A stretch of DNA of 64,000 nt from assembly GCA_036365145.1 (NCBI GenBank), contig JAEOAD010000018.1:14614501-14678500 (forward strand), given 5' to 3'. The DNA is from Orientallactaga sibirica (lineage: Eukaryota > Chordata > Mammalia > Rodentia > Dipodidae). This document shows positions 24,069 through 35,824 of this stretch, in pieces; the first letter of the stretch is position 1; each line of letters starts with the position of its first letter. The translations under genes and the position numbers were made by a program. The notes below the pieces were generated by a model that made no database searches, had not been told where the DNA came from, and saw only the letters and a program-made list of their open reading frames with translations.

Positions 24069-24520
24069 CAGACAGCTTCAGGTTTGCTGAGATGAACTTC
24101 CAGACCAGGCACAGTTATGGAGGAAGGGATATTATTTATTGAAGCTTACAGATCCAGGGGAAGTTCCATAATGGCAGAAGAAGCTAGCCTACATTCACAG
24201 GGCCAAGCAGAGAGAAAAACCAACCAGCCACACAGCACACAGAGCAAAACTACAGCCCAAAAGCCACAGCACACTTCAGGAACTCCTATTAGGCACACTT
24301 TGCATATCGTTACAATGGAATCTCAAACCATCACCATGCCTTAAGACCTGCCCCCAGTGACATTGCTTCTAGCAAGGTGATTGCAGATGCAAACTATAAC
24401 TAATAAAACACTGAATATATTGGGGACATATATTCAAACTACCACAACCACCAACTAGGGATCAAATATTTACAGGCATGGACTTAAGGGAGATATTTCA
24501 CATTCAAACCTCAATAGTTG
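24069..24520 (-). mobile_element. Second MaLR-like LTR segment
   Basis: A further LTR-like run in the same orientation: 'ttattgaagcttacagatcc', 'gttccataatggcagaagaa', 'cacagggccaagcagagaga', 'agacctgcccccagtgacat', ending in 'tattcaaactaccacaacca'. It may be a second LTR or part of the same broken element. Confidence 0.6.
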
Positions 24521-25579
24521 TGATAAAGTATTTTATCAATGCAAACATCCCAATGCAGATTATGGAACAACTGCAATGTGAAATCCAATGTAGTTTTAAC
24601 ACAAATTAAGTTGATGTATACAATGACATTGAGAGATGATCATGGCATACAGTTTTAAGGGATAATAACGCATGGAAAAAAGAATACAGTACAGCTTTTG
24701 ATAATACATGCACACATGCATGCATACATACAAACTAATACTATATATATATATATTTAACAAAAGCATAAAACCTACATCAGTTGAAAAATATTTTATA
24801 AACTGTTCAGCAACATCTTTACCACAAAAGAAGTATTAAGTAATTATTGTGACTTCTATAAGTAATATTTAAAGTCAACATGCATGAATCAATAATAGAA
24901 CTATGGTTGTCTAGTATAGAAATGAATATTACAATGGAAACAATTACAAGGAGATAAGACATTTCCAGAGAATAAATTGCATTCTTTTACAAAAGAGTGT
25001 CAATATTAATACATTATTTTCTGTCTTTTATTTTTGTTATTATAAATTAAACAGCAGAAGGAATAGAATACATCTTTTTCTGTCTCAGAAAAAATGAGTA
25101 ACAAAGTTTTCTTGTTTTCAGTTTATAAAAATTAGGATGATTTTCTGTGTGGAGAGGAACTTGTGTTTTAGAAGGAGGATTCCAAAATTCATTAAGTAGA
25201 TGTGATAAAGATGGATGAGTTTGGAGGCTCATGCTGCCAGGAAGGAAGTGAATGTCTTACTCCTTGTGGGAAATATCCATATTCCTGGAAGTAAAAAAGC
25301 CTGGGATTGACATGAATCTTATGGGGTAGTCATATGTGTCTCTTGGTGTCAACATTCCAAAGAAACAGAGCATCACTGAAAAAAACGGTATGGTTTCTTG
25401 GAAACTAAACATAGTATTGTGGGAGACAGCCCTGGGCTCTGGGTGAGCTTTGAAACTCTGAGCCAGTGGCTCAGTTCTTGTTGGCATTTAACAAAAAATT
25501 GAAAAACAGTGACACAGAGAATAGTAAATTATGAAATATTGATTTTAGGATAGGTTGAGATAAGAGGAAATAAAACAGA
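24521..25579. other. Unique sequence with (CATG/CATA) and (TA)n simple repeats
   Basis: No gene is supported. Simple repeats lie at about 24708-24760. Small minus-strand frames near 25047-25487 show no recognised domain. Confidence 0.5.
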
Positions 25580-25736
25580 GCCAGGCATGATGGCATGTGC
25601 CTTTAACCCCAGCACATGGGAGGCAAAGGTAACACTGTGAGTTCACTGCCAGTATGGGACTACAGAGTTAGTTGCAGGTCAGACTGGGCTACAGTGAAAC
25701 CCTTCCTCAGAAAACAAACAAACAAACAAACAGAAA
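25580..25736 (+). mobile_element. B1 SINE
   Basis: 'gccaggcatgatggcatgtg', 'ctttaaccccagcacatggg', 'agactgggctacagtgaaac', and an (AAAC)n tail at 25710-25733. Confidence 0.85.
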
Positions 25737-26342
25737 AGCTCACAAGCCAAGAGGAATTCCTGCATCCCTAGCCTGGCTTGGAGAGGACAATAAAACAAGA
25801 AAAATATCACATGGAGGCTTGACTCAGGTTCACTTATATGAACCAGGCATCCAATGAGGATTTGCAAATCCAAATGTATATGAAGGATCTTGATTTGTTG
25901 TTGGGCCTAGGGGGACAACTGACTCAGGAAGGGCCCATCCATAAGAGCTAAGCTTGGGAAAGTTCAGGGAAAAATGAGGAAGAACCAGGAAGTTACTACG
26001 CATCACCATCTTAGATGAGATGATATCAGGCTGGAGTTCTAGTCTCACCATGGCAGACTGCCATCTGTGTTTCTGTTGGCCAGTTCCTAGCTGACTACAA
26101 ACACAGAAAGCTACCTTACTTCTAATCTGTGTGCTAGGTTGCACATACTTTGGATCTACTTGTTTTGTGTGTGCTAGTTCATTAAAGCAAATTCCAAAAT
26201 GAATAGGCCTCAAGGGCTTGATGAGTAATTGCAATGAAAAACAGAGAATGAGCATTTTGTGACTCTGTGTGTATATGATGGGTTTGATGGATTGTCTAAT
26301 CATTAGGATGTGTGAAATATTATCTCGATAGGTTAAACTCTT
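25737..26342. other. Unclassified sequence
   Basis: Contains a 157-codon minus-strand frame (25830-26303) with no recognisable domain. Composition is less AT-rich than the neighbours, so it may be an old LTR. Not annotated as a gene. Confidence 0.3.
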
Positions 26343-26559
26343 TAAAAATATTTTTATTTATTTATTTGAGAGATGAAGAGAAACAGAGGTGGACAAAGAA
26401 AGAGTGTGAGTACACCAAAGCCTCTTGCTGCTTCAAACAAACTCCAGAAGTATGTGCCACTTTGTGCATCTGGGTTTATGTATGTATAGTGGAATGGAAC
26501 CCCAGCTATCAGGCATAGCAAGCAAATTCCTTGAACTGCAGTGCCATCTTTTCAGCCCC
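26343..26559 (-). mobile_element. DIP-like SINE
   Basis: Plus strand 'tttttatttatttatttgag', 'caaactccagaagtatgtgc', 'cactttgtgcatctggg', head complement ending in 'ttttcagcccc'. Confidence 0.87.
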
Positions 26560-26826
26560 TGTGAGAGACGATCCCTATTAAGTTAATCAGAAAGGGAAGA
26601 CATAACCAAGTTGAGTGTACCATTACATGAGCTGGGGTCTTAGGTGGTATATACAATGGAGGGAGCTGTCTGAGAACCAGTATTTATCACTTTTGTCTTC
26701 CTCACTGTGGGCTGAATGTGACCAAGTTCTTTAAACTCCTGCTGCCATGGCTGCCCTTCCATGATGGACTGAAATAAATCCTTATTCCTTTAAACAGATT
26801 TTGGTCAGATATCTGTAGCTAATACA
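26560..26826 (+). mobile_element. MaLR-type LTR (sense)
   Basis: Ends like rodent MaLR LTRs: 'ccatggctgcccttccatga', 'tggactgaaataaatcctt' (AATAAA polyadenylation signal), then 'cagatttt..agctaatacaac'. The left boundary coincides with the adjacent SINE. Confidence 0.65.
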
Positions 26827-26931
26827 ACCTTCCACTTATTTGGACAAAAGGAGGGATGATCAAGATGCATGAGTTGCCCACCAATGAATGAAATTTAATT
26901 AAAGTATAATTTAGTTTAAAAAGCACAAAAG

Positions 26932-27182
26932 TGGGCTGAAGAGATGGCTTAGCAGTTAAGGTGCTTGCCTGTGAAGCCTAAGGACCCATGTTCTACTCTC
27001 CAGGTCCCACATAAGCCAGATGCACAAAGTGACACAAGCACACAAGGTCTCAGATGCACACAAGGTGACATATACATCTAGAGTTTGATCTCAGTGACTA
27101 GAGATCCTGGTGTACCAATTTTTTCTCTCTGTTTCTTTCTCTCTCTCTCTCTTTCTCTCTTGTACTCTTGCATAAAAAATAT
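26932..27182 (+). mobile_element. DIP-like SINE, long subfamily
   Basis: Carries the 'gtgacacaagcacacaaggt' extension shared with the copies at 2.5 and 39.9 kb. TSD 'cacaaaag' at 26924-26931 and 27183-27190. Confidence 0.9.
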
Positions 27183-27234
27183 CACAAAAGCTTGCTTATG
27201 TAGGTGTGTTCCATACCCAACCATTTCCTCTTTC

Positions 27235-27711
27235 TAGCCTCAAATAAGATTATATAATTTAACACATGGTAGGTGGCTAGGAGATATGAGTTGGCTGTAC
27301 GTCTAGTGTTTTAGCATTTAAAAAGTAGAAATAATTACTTTGAAATGTGTTCCTCTTGATTAAAAGCAAGATAACTGGATTCCAAAAGTGCAACATGTCC
27401 TTCAAATGGATGTGTAATGGTTTGTAGGGTCCATTGTGAGACATGACATGAGATATCTGTGTGAGATTGATAATGCTGAGAATTGTCTGACCACAGGCCT
27501 GTTTGTACTGTTTCATCATATTTGTACTTTGTGATAAAAGCATGCCAAATGTTGAGGATGAACTATCATCGGCACAGACTGTTAAAATGTTCAATTGAAT
27601 GGACCATCTTAATTTGTGAGCTCTGCACATTTTATTGAACAGTGAATCTGCTGTTTGCATCACTCATTAACAAATAAAATGGCTGTTTCTCATATACCTG
27701 TAAAAAAAAAA
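27235..27711 (+). pseudogene. Probable processed 3'UTR retrocopy
   Basis: The right end has the signature of a reverse-transcribed mRNA: 'aacaaataaaatggctg' (AATAAA) about 20 bases before an 11-A run at 27702-27712. No known SINE, L1 or LTR feature precedes it. The parent gene is not recognised and the left boundary is a guess. A 128-codon frame on the opposite strand (27277-27663) is probably incidental. No TSD was found. Confidence 0.4.
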
Positions 27712-27712
27712 A

Positions 27713-28045
27713 CACATTCCCTGTGTAACATTTTCTTTATAGTTGTTGGAAATATTCAGAAATTTTAGAGCATTTTTACTCATGTATGTTCCATATAAAA
27801 CTTTAACAATACTTTACTAAAATATAATTATGGAATAAACAATATTGGGATTAATAGAGCAAGCATAAAGAGCTAAGATATCTGGGAAATAAATAGAAAT
27901 ATCTCATTAAAATGAAATAATGCCAATAAGAGGTGGAGATTAATTTTATTTGGGGGGAGTATATATGAGTGATGCTCATGTAAACACACACGTTTGTACT
28001 TGTGTAGGCATTCGTACATATGTGGCCTTACATGTTGCTATGTAT
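27713..28045. other. Unique sequence
   Basis: Nothing recognisable apart from a weak alternating purine-pyrimidine stretch. Confidence 0.45.
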
Positions 28046-28305
28046 GTGAAGGTAAGATGACAACCTTAAATGTCATCCTAAGGTATCCTATCCTTTGAGA
28101 CAGGGTCTCTCATTGGCCTGGAGCTTCTCAATCAGCTAGACTCACTGACCAGCAAGCTTCAGAGATCTGCCTGTCTTCATCTCCCCCACATTGGGATTAC
28201 AGATGGGGATTAACATGCCTGGCATTTGTACTTAGGCTCTGGGAATCAAATTTAGGTTCCCATGACAAGCACTGTAATGACTGAGCCAATTCCTCAGCTG
28301 CCTAT
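28046..28305 (-). mobile_element. B4-type SINE
   Basis: Plus strand 'gagacagggtctctcattgg', 'cctggagcttctcaatcagc', 'ttgggattacagatgg', then the tRNA-like head complement 'tgactgagccaattcctcag'. Typical of rodent B4 read in reverse. Confidence 0.8.
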
Positions 28306-28639
28306 GTTCTATTTTAATCAAAAAAGTTGAAATATTGTTTTTGAATCAGTTGTGATTTGAGTAGAAATAAAAATGGACTAAGTATGCCCTGAACTCAGTG
28401 AAAACTGTGGCTATGCTAATGAAATGATGGTCCCTCAATGACTGAGAGTGAGGGTGGACTTCACAGCAAACTTCAGTTCAAAGTAAAGGCACACCAGTGA
28501 GTCAGTAAATTTTTCTGAGCACCTTGGTTTTCTGTGTCTTAAGTGCTAGGATTAGTAATATGCTTACAGAGATATATTTTTTTAATTTTTTAAGTACCTG
28601 AAAATTTCAGATGTATAGTGTTATATAAGCAATAACTGT

Positions 28640-28874
28640 AGGTGTCAGTGAATATTTCATTCTGGGGCAAAATACCTGACATAAACAACTTAAAAGAGGG
28701 ATTTACTGTGACTCAGTTTCAGAAGTTTCAATACATGATTGACTGGGACCATTGCTTAGGGCCTGAGTAGAGAAAATATTTCATCATGGGAGGGCATGGA
28801 GAACCAAAGGCTCTCATCACATGGTGACCAGGAATCAGAAAGACAGAGGAAAACTTGGGATGAGATACAGCCAC
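28640..28874 (-). mobile_element. MaLR-like LTR fragment
   Basis: Plus strand 'ggggcaaaatacctgacata', 'acttaaaagagggatttact', 'catcatgggagggcatgg': the complement of a MaLR LTR 3' half. It abuts a sense MaLR element. Confidence 0.65.
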
Positions 28875-30403
28875 TGTTATGGTTTGAATATGTCTCTAAC
28901 AGCCTCAATCATTTTGAATGCTTGCTCCCCAGCTAGGGACAATTTGAGAGATGAAGTCTTGCTGGAGCAGGTGTGTTGCTCAGGTTGAGCATCAGGATGT
29001 AATAGCCTAGCTCCTTTGTTAGAGCTCAACTCACTCTCTTGCTGCTTTGTACTCACTGCTATGGCAAGAAGTGATGTTTAGCTTCGACCATCCTTCCCCT
29101 GCTATAATGAAACTTCTTAAGATTGAAATCCAAACTAAAACCTTTCCTCTCATCAGCTGCTTTTGGTCACATCTTTTGTCCCCACAATGAGAAGCTACCA
29201 ATAGAAAATTTGTACCAGAGAGTGAGGTTGGGCATTGCTATTTTGAACTTGACAGTATGGCTATTAGTCTTTTTGAACTGATTTGTGGGAGAAATGTGAA
29301 AGGATTTGTAGCTTGGGACTAGAAAAGACTTGAAGATCTATCATCAGATCTTGATGGACCATTTTGGAGCAAGTTTGAAAAACCTAAATGCCTAAAAGAA
29401 CTGTTGACTGTGGAGGCTTGGCTTATAATAGTAAAAATATCATAGTGGATGGGCTGGAGAGATGGCTTAGTGGTTAAGGCGCCTGCCTCCTAAGCCCATA
29501 AGAATGCCGGTTCCAATCTCCAGCAGTTCCAATCTCCAGGTCCCACATTTAGCCAGATGCAAAGGGCACAATGCCGCACTTGACCACAAGAGGGCGCACA
29601 CATCTGGATTTCATTTGCAGCAGCTGAGGCTGCAGGTGCACCCATCTCTATCTATCTTCCTCTCCCTCACTCTCTGTCTCTCTCTGTATCTCTGTCTATC
29701 TTCCCCAAAAGCACTCACCTAAGGCTAGAAGTGTAGAATTTTGATCCCAGACATTTCATTGCAGGTCACAGAGGCCAGATTATGGAGCTGTAGGATTTCA
29801 TGTTTACACTGCCTGTTTCAGATTTCACATTGGTTCAGTCTTTCTCTAAAATGCCTTGTTTTTGCAGTGGGAATATTTACTCTGTGCAATTACATGTTGG
29901 AAGTATTTAACTTATGTTTTGATTTTTCAGGCTCAGAGTTAAGAGACTATCTCAGATGAAATTTCTGACTTTTGAATAATGTTTGGATTGATTAAAAAGA
30001 TGCATGGGGATCTTTTAAAGTTGGAACTGAATACATTTTGAATCATGAGATGGTCATGAGTCTATGGGACTTAGGAGCAAAATGTGATAAGATTTCCTCC
30101 CATGGACTCATATAATTTGAATACTTGGTCAGGAGCTATTGTCATTTGAGAGGTGGAGCCTTGGTGAAGGTGGTGTGTTACTGCGGGCAGACCTTGGGGT
30201 TTAAAAGCCCACAGTTTTCCAGTGCTAGTGCAGCTCATTGTCTTGCAGCTTTCTGCCAGCTGCTGGATGCCTAGCTTTGGCTTAGCCATCCTTTCCTGCC
30301 ACAAGGAAGCTTCTCCTGAAAACTTTAAGCCACAATAAAAACCTTTTCTCCAATCAGCTTTCAGTCAGAGGCTTTGTTCCAACAATGCAAAGGTAACTAC
30401 AAC
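28875..30403 (+). mobile_element. MaLR element with two LTRs and internal sequence
   Basis: 5' LTR 28875 to about 29204, starting 'tgttatggtttgaatatgtc'. The internal part opens 'aaatttgtaccagagagtga' (cf. the conserved MaLR 'ttggtaccag' start) and ends 'ggtcatgagtctatgggact'. 3' LTR 30083-30403, starting 'tgtgataag' and ending 'ggtaactacaaca'. The internal region of about 0.88 kb is non-coding, as usual for MaLRs. A DIP-like SINE lies at 29451. The LTRs are clearly diverged, so the insertion is old. Confidence 0.8.
29451..29712 (+). mobile_element. DIP-like SINE, 'agggcgcacacatctgg' variant
   Basis: Head 'gggctggagagatggcttag'. The body contains 'ccacaagagggcgcacacat' and 'gcagcagctgaggctgcagg', also seen (reversed) in the 10.1-kb copy. 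The sequence 'ccggttccaatctccagcag' is followed by a repeated 'ttccaatctccag', a small internal duplication. Confidence 0.88.
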
Positions 30404-30485
30404 AGACCCTAGGATAGTTCCCCAATGGCCTACTTCTTCTAACTAGATCAAACTGTGCTTTGAGACATGTTTTGAGACATGTAGT

Positions 30486-30779
30486 TGTGGTGGTTTGAAT
30501 GTGAAATGTCACACATATTAAGCTTCCTACTGAGTCTCCAGCTGGCAGAGCCTTTGGAAGGTGAAGACTTGTTTTTTGTCATTGGGGGTGGGCTTTGAGA
30601 TTTATGAGTCTACTACATTAAGGGTTCAGCTAGCTCATTTCCCTGTTTTGTGGGTAGAAGTGGTGCTACACCCTATAGAAACTTCCCCTCCAAACTGTAA
30701 GCCTGAAATAAATCCTTTCCTCCCATAAGCTGCTTTTTGTCAGGTGTTTTGTTCCAGTGATCACTGCTAGTAACCAACA
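30486..30779 (+). mobile_element. Solo MaLR LTR
   Basis: Starts 'tgtggtggtttgaatgtgaa', contains 'gaaataaatcctttcctccc' (AATAAA) and ends 'ctgctagtaaccaaca'. No internal sequence follows. Confidence 0.8.
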
Positions 30780-30817
30780 ATGATCTTGGACTTCTGATCC
30801 TCATGCCTCCACTTTTG

Positions 30818-30951
30818 TTTTTCAAAGTAGGGTCTTACTCTAGCCCAGGCTGACCTGGAATTAGTCTCACGCTAGCCTCAAACTTACAGCGATTCTCCTA
30901 CCTCAGCCTGCCACATGCTGGGATTAAAGGTGTGTGCCCCCACGCTTGGCA
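30818..30951 (-). mobile_element. B1 SINE
   Basis: Complement of B1: 'tagcccaggctgacctggaa', 'tgctgggattaaaggtgtgt'. Flanks 'tccactttt' and 'tccaccttttc' are a probable TSD. Confidence 0.9.
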
Positions 30952-31506
30952 GCATCCACCTTTTCAGAATTACAGGTATGAAATGCTATACCCAGTTCAT
31001 GTAGTCATAATCCCTAATTTAAGTAACTAAGAAATCATCCTTAGATGGATCCTTTGAAGAGCTTCATATACTTATGGTTCATTCACCTCTCAAGATTGCC
31101 ACTATCTAGGCATCAAGCTTTCAACACATGAACACTTTATGGGATACTTTGTATCAAAATCCAAATTTGAGGCAAGATCTTGTACCTGCGATGGTAAATG
31201 TTAAATTGTTAAAATGTTATAAATATTCTGTCACTCATATGTTCTATGAATGTTCATTAATGTTGGATACAAAGGCCATAAAATTACTGTGCTTAATTCA
31301 TTGAGGTTGTATTTTCTATTTAGAATATTTTTACTCTTGGAGATAAATGTTAATGTTTTGACTGTCCTACTCCATGATGTATGCACAAACATGGAGCAAA
31401 AGAAACAGCAGAATATAGACAAAAAGTATAAGGGCAAGTTTATATCTAGGTTTACAGTCTGCCTTGCTTACCTATAGTTCTGGAAAAATTGTTTAATGCT
31501 ATGAAT
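30952..31506. other. Unique sequence
   Basis: No gene or repeat recognised. Short overlapping frames on both strands only. Confidence 0.5.
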
Positions 31507-31602
31507 GTGATGGTTTGAATGTAAAATGTTATTAAATGTAAAATATCAATTTGTGATTAAGTCTTATACTTAATCTCCAGCAGTTAGAGCCTGTGGAAGG
31601 TG

Positions 31603-31649
<47 letters not shown>

Positions 31650-31888
31650 AGGAAGAATGTGCATGGTTCTGGGCATTGGGTGTTATAGCCCAGTCCTGCT
31701 TGCTATAGTTACTTACTTCTCTCTTTCCTTCCTCCCTACTGATAAAAAGAGTAGCACTCAGCTGCCAGGCTTTCCTTGCCATGATGAAATGTCCCCTTGA
31801 AATTGCAATCCAGAAATAAACACAGTTTTTCCACGAGCCACTATTGGTTATGTGTTTTATGATAGCAACAAGAAGCTAAATGATACAA
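31507..31888 (+). mobile_element. MaLR-type LTR with a long internal poly(T)
   Basis: Starts 'tgtgatggtttgaatgtaaa', ends 'caacaagaagctaaatgata', and has 'cagaaataaacacag' (AATAAA). A run of about 43 T's (31606-31648) interrupts the LTR where other copies read 'gtggaaggtggagtc..gagga'. Confidence 0.75.
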
Positions 31889-33092
31889 TGAATTTCAAAT
31901 TTCATTGTGTAGAATGGAAACAATAATATTAACTTTTAAAGTACCTAACTATAATAGTAGTAGTTTTAGATTCTCCTAGCAATGCATCCTGTTTCTAACA
32001 CCAGTTAGAAAAAGAATGAATATGGAAACTTCTTCAAAGTGCTCATCACCACGGATTAGCAAAGGACCTGTAATTTAAATGCCTCTCCCAAATCTAGAAA
32101 AATATTCCAAATTGTAGTTTCTGTAATTGCAGACCTGTAACAGCCCTTTGAATCCATGCTTTTGTAAATTCATCATCAGTTGCATTTATCCTATTTCAAA
32201 AATACCATGAGAAGAATATTAGGTTGAACCTTTTTTGAATGGACTTTTATTAGATAAAAAGCAAAAATATATAAACTGATAAGGCTGGAGAATATGAATA
32301 ACCCTGTGAATATACTCAAAGAAAGCATGCAGGAAAATAAATACATGAAGGAGGTATTGTAACTCAAATGACAAGATTGTGTAAAGTCACATTTATAAAT
32401 ATTGTATCTGCTTTAACTATTAAGTATTTCAGTAAATAAAATAGCATTTGTTTTTGTTACAGTATTAGGTAAAATAAGATATTTGGTTTATAGAATCAAT
32501 ATTCACTAAAGACATATTTCTCTGTAAGACATGGGCCAATAATGGAATATTATTAGTAATTAAACCATGGTAAAATATGCCCTATGAAGTATATAGTTTT
32601 GCAAAGAACTACTATATAACTAGACAAAGAAAACACAGTGAAATTAATGCATAGTATTTTCAGAGATATTTCATAACTCTTTCATTCATTTATTGATACA
32701 GAGTTAAACATGGTGTCTTGGACCCCAGGTTGCCCAAAAGGCAGATTAGTTGTGTGACATAGGCTCTCTGGCTAAAAGATTTGTGGCAAACTAGGTTTTT
32801 CTATGAAAGAACAATTAGTTATTTTAGCATAGGCTATGAGCAACAGAGTATATTTATATTAAGTTTTAATGGATACACATAAGTTTATGAGATTTGATTT
32901 GAAAATGGAAAGAAGTTACTTTCAGCAGGAAAACTTCTAGGAAGACTTCAGAGCTGCCATTGCTAGTGTGCAGTATGACAGGCATGAAAGATAAAAGATA
33001 TAACCCTTTTAGGAAATACACAAATTACCATTTGGGGGCTAGAGGTCTAATATCAACTTGTATTTTTTTTTTGTCTTTAAGATTTTTCAGCA
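31889..33092. other. Unique AT-rich sequence (1.2 kb)
   Basis: No recognised repeat or gene. Confidence 0.5.
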
Positions 33093-33460
33093 TTACTCAT
33101 TATGACAGTTACCTTCTCATTTCATGAACTGAACCCCCAGACCAGAAATATCTTATAGAAGAAAAGGGTTTACTTATTTCAGCCTACAGTTTCAAAGAAA
33201 AGGTTCACTATGGCAGGAAAAGCATGACAGGCATGAGGAGGCATCCCATGTCACATCTCCACATCAGTGAGAAGGAAGTAGTTTGAGTATTGTGCTTGGA
33301 ACTGGACTATATTACTCTAATGTCCTTCCCCAGTGACATACCTGCTAAATACCCACCTCCTAAATGCCCCCAAACTTTCTCAAATTGCTACTAACTGGGA
33401 CCAAGTATTCAAACACATGAAGCTATGTAGGACATTTTACATTCAACTCTATTTTCTGCC
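33093..33460 (-). mobile_element. MT/ORR1-like MaLR LTR
   Basis: Plus strand 'attatgacagttaccttctc', 'agaaaagggtttacttattt', 'cagcctacagtttcaaagaa', 'acatgaagctatgtaggaca': the complement of a MaLR LTR. Confidence 0.7.
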
Positions 33461-33955
33461 TGGCCCCCATAGACTCATGACCATCTTTAATAATCCCCAG
33501 TCTTTGCAAGTCTAGGCACTATTAAAAATCCAAAGTACAAACTTTAATATGAGACTCAAAAAACAGTCTCTTAACTATGAGCCCTTTTAAATCAAAACAC
33601 AAGTTATATATCTCCAGTACATTATGGTACATACTGTACGTTTTAATTCCAATAGGGAGGAAAGTGGGCAGAATAACTGGATCGATGCATGATAGAAAAC
33701 CAACAGGGCAAATAACAAATCCTGCAATTCAATGTCTTGCATCTGGGACTTGTGATGAAACCCCCTGTGATCAGAAGCTTGGGCAACTCTGACCCTTTAT
33801 CTGTGATACTTTCTCTCTGAGTAAAATCTACCTAAGCCAGCAGCTTTCCTTGGATGCCTCTCCAAAGTCCTGGCATCTACAACACCTGCAGTCTCTACTG
33901 CAACCCATGGTTTATCTTCATGACTCCATGACAGAATCGGCCTTTTGATCACTTT
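33461..33955 (-). mobile_element. Probable MaLR internal sequence
   Basis: Strings such as 'ttttaattccaatagggagg' and 'caacagggcaaataacaaat' resemble a rodent LTR-element internal stretch that I have seen next to MT-type LTRs. The position on the 5' side of the antisense LTR fits. No coding capacity. The 71-codon frame at 33577-33792 is in this block. Confidence 0.4.
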
Positions 33956-33957
33956 GG

Positions 33958-34356
33958 GTAGCTGCTATTTTTTGTTTGCATGCAGAGAGAGAGAGAGAGA
34001 GAGAAGAGACAGACAGAGACAGTGGGTGTACCAGGGCTTCCAGCTGCTGCAAATGATCTCCAGATGTATGGAGTTACAAATATAAGCCATGGGTTGCTAT
34101 GGACACCCTAAGGTATTGGAGATGCCATGACTTTGGAGTGCCTTCCAAGGAAAGCTTCTGCCTTAAGGCAGATTTTGCTTAGGAAGAAAGTAACACAGTT
34201 AGAGGGGCAGAGTTGCCCAAGTGTTTCATCACAAATTCAGATGCATGCAGGCACCAGTTGGTATATCTGGCTTTATGTGGGTACCAGGGAATCAAATCTG
34301 GGTTGTTATCCTTGGCAGGAAAGCACCTTAACTGCTGAGCCATTTCTCCAGCCTGG
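33958..34356 (-). mobile_element. DIP-like SINE split by about 165 bp of foreign sequence
   Basis: The left piece (33958-34067: purine tract, 'gatctccagatgtatgg') and the right piece (about 34236-34356: 'cagatgcatgcaggcaccag' to 'ctgctgagccatttctccag') are parts of one SINE. 34068-34235 between them matches no DIP-like copy and contains 'aggcagattttgcttaggaa'. Confidence 0.7.
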
Positions 34357-35569
34357 GTCCCTGCTTTTTAATCATTAGTTGTCAGTATATTATGTACAGT
34401 ATTCTCCAAGTCTTAGAAAGCTAAACCATCCTCAACACCTTAACCCTTTAATTTTGTTTGTAAGCTTATATCACTACTATCCCCCAAAATATAATAGTAG
34501 CTCATCAAAATATTTTGTTGAGTTAATAATTGATAAATTCTGTTTTCATCATATCCTTATTTTCGAAGCCTTGATGCAAGCCTTGCTCAAATCTACCCTT
34601 GTGTTTCCATCAGGTTTAACCATGTACTAAGCACATTGCAGGCCATCTAAGAACCTCACAGTGTGATAAATACATTGCTAGTGCTTTGAAAAATGTTTCT
34701 ATTTTCAATCTATGAAACTATAGCATGGAAGGAAGTCAGGGTGGGTTTGTTACTGCATTAAAGCCATGAACGAAATGGAATTCTAAAAACAGTATTCATT
34801 ATGTTCTTGAATAATTTTATGGAGCATATACACAGCATACAATTATGTTAAGATACTATGTTATTAGGAATATTAAGAGCATTATGTATTATCTTTAGAG
34901 AAATTAATGTGTCTTGGATGCTCATTATTAATATATACTCATACAGGATTAATAACTTCACCATGTAGAATTAGAATAAAATTATACTCTAACTCTAAGA
35001 AGCTTTTCCCATTAGTGCCTTCCTTGTATTTGCAAAAAAAAGTAAAGAAAGAAAACAAACTGCACCATCTAGCAAATGCTGCCTTTCTAAAACTATCACA
35101 TACTATTTCTCCAAGCATACTCTGAGTGTTGAGATTGCACTCCTTTTCTTCCTCTGAAGACACCCTTTCATGTCTCTGCATCCATGAGAAATCCTTTGTC
35201 TTCACATATGTTCATGTTCAAATATCCTGCCCCTCCTGCAAAGTACCATTTGGAAGTCTCCTTTGTTTGAGAGCTTTTCTCTACCAGGTGTCTTTTCACA
35301 TTTTAAAGGGAATGGAATGTCTGTGAACTTCACTCTTTCCTCACACCCTTGAGCCTATAAATAGCCATTGAGTCCATGTCTTATCCTCTTATTAGGTTCT
35401 TAAACATTTGAAAGCAAAGGATCTTTAATTCACCATTGCTATCACATAAAAATGTCTTAAATACACAAGCATTCATGCTTTCTCCAAACCCTTAATGTTA
35501 TTAAACTTAAAGGAAATATTCCATTTTCCTTTATGGACTGATCTATTTAATTTACAAGAAGAATGTAAG
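34357..35569. other. Unique sequence (1.2 kb)
   Basis: No recognised young repeat. Short frames at 34379-34630 and 34907-35326 have no domain. An old LINE2-like or DNA-transposon remnant cannot be excluded around 35100-35420. Confidence 0.45.
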
Positions 35570-35824
35570 AGGCAGTGAATTCACATATGTTTATTCATTT
35601 TATCCAAATACATTCTTATATTAACTTGACTTTATTGGTTGAAAGGTGAGAAGCATAGACTTGAAAGAGACACAGGACCTTGATGCTGAAGTTCAACTCA
35701 CTTCTTTGTTGTGCCATGTCTATTGTATTATTTATTTTCTTCTTGCTATGAACAAATGCCTGACCAGAAACAAACTAAGGAAGGAAAGCATGTATTTTGG
35801 CTTATAGTTTTGAAAGGAAATTTG
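35570..35824 (+). repeat. Left copy of a ~250-bp direct duplication flanking a MaLR
   Basis: Starts 'aggcagtgaattcacatatg' and ends 'tttgaaaggaaatttga'. It aligns end to end with 36962-37206 (shared 'tttattcattttatccaaat', 'tttattggttgaaa', 'gtattttggctt'). The right part (from about 35720) is MT-like LTR sequence in antisense. It stops where the MaLR LTR begins. Confidence 0.85.

Noticed and set aside
27277..27663. 128-codon minus-strand frame with a Met start
   Set aside because: It runs antisense to a block that ends in AATAAA plus poly(A) on the plus strand. No domain recognised.
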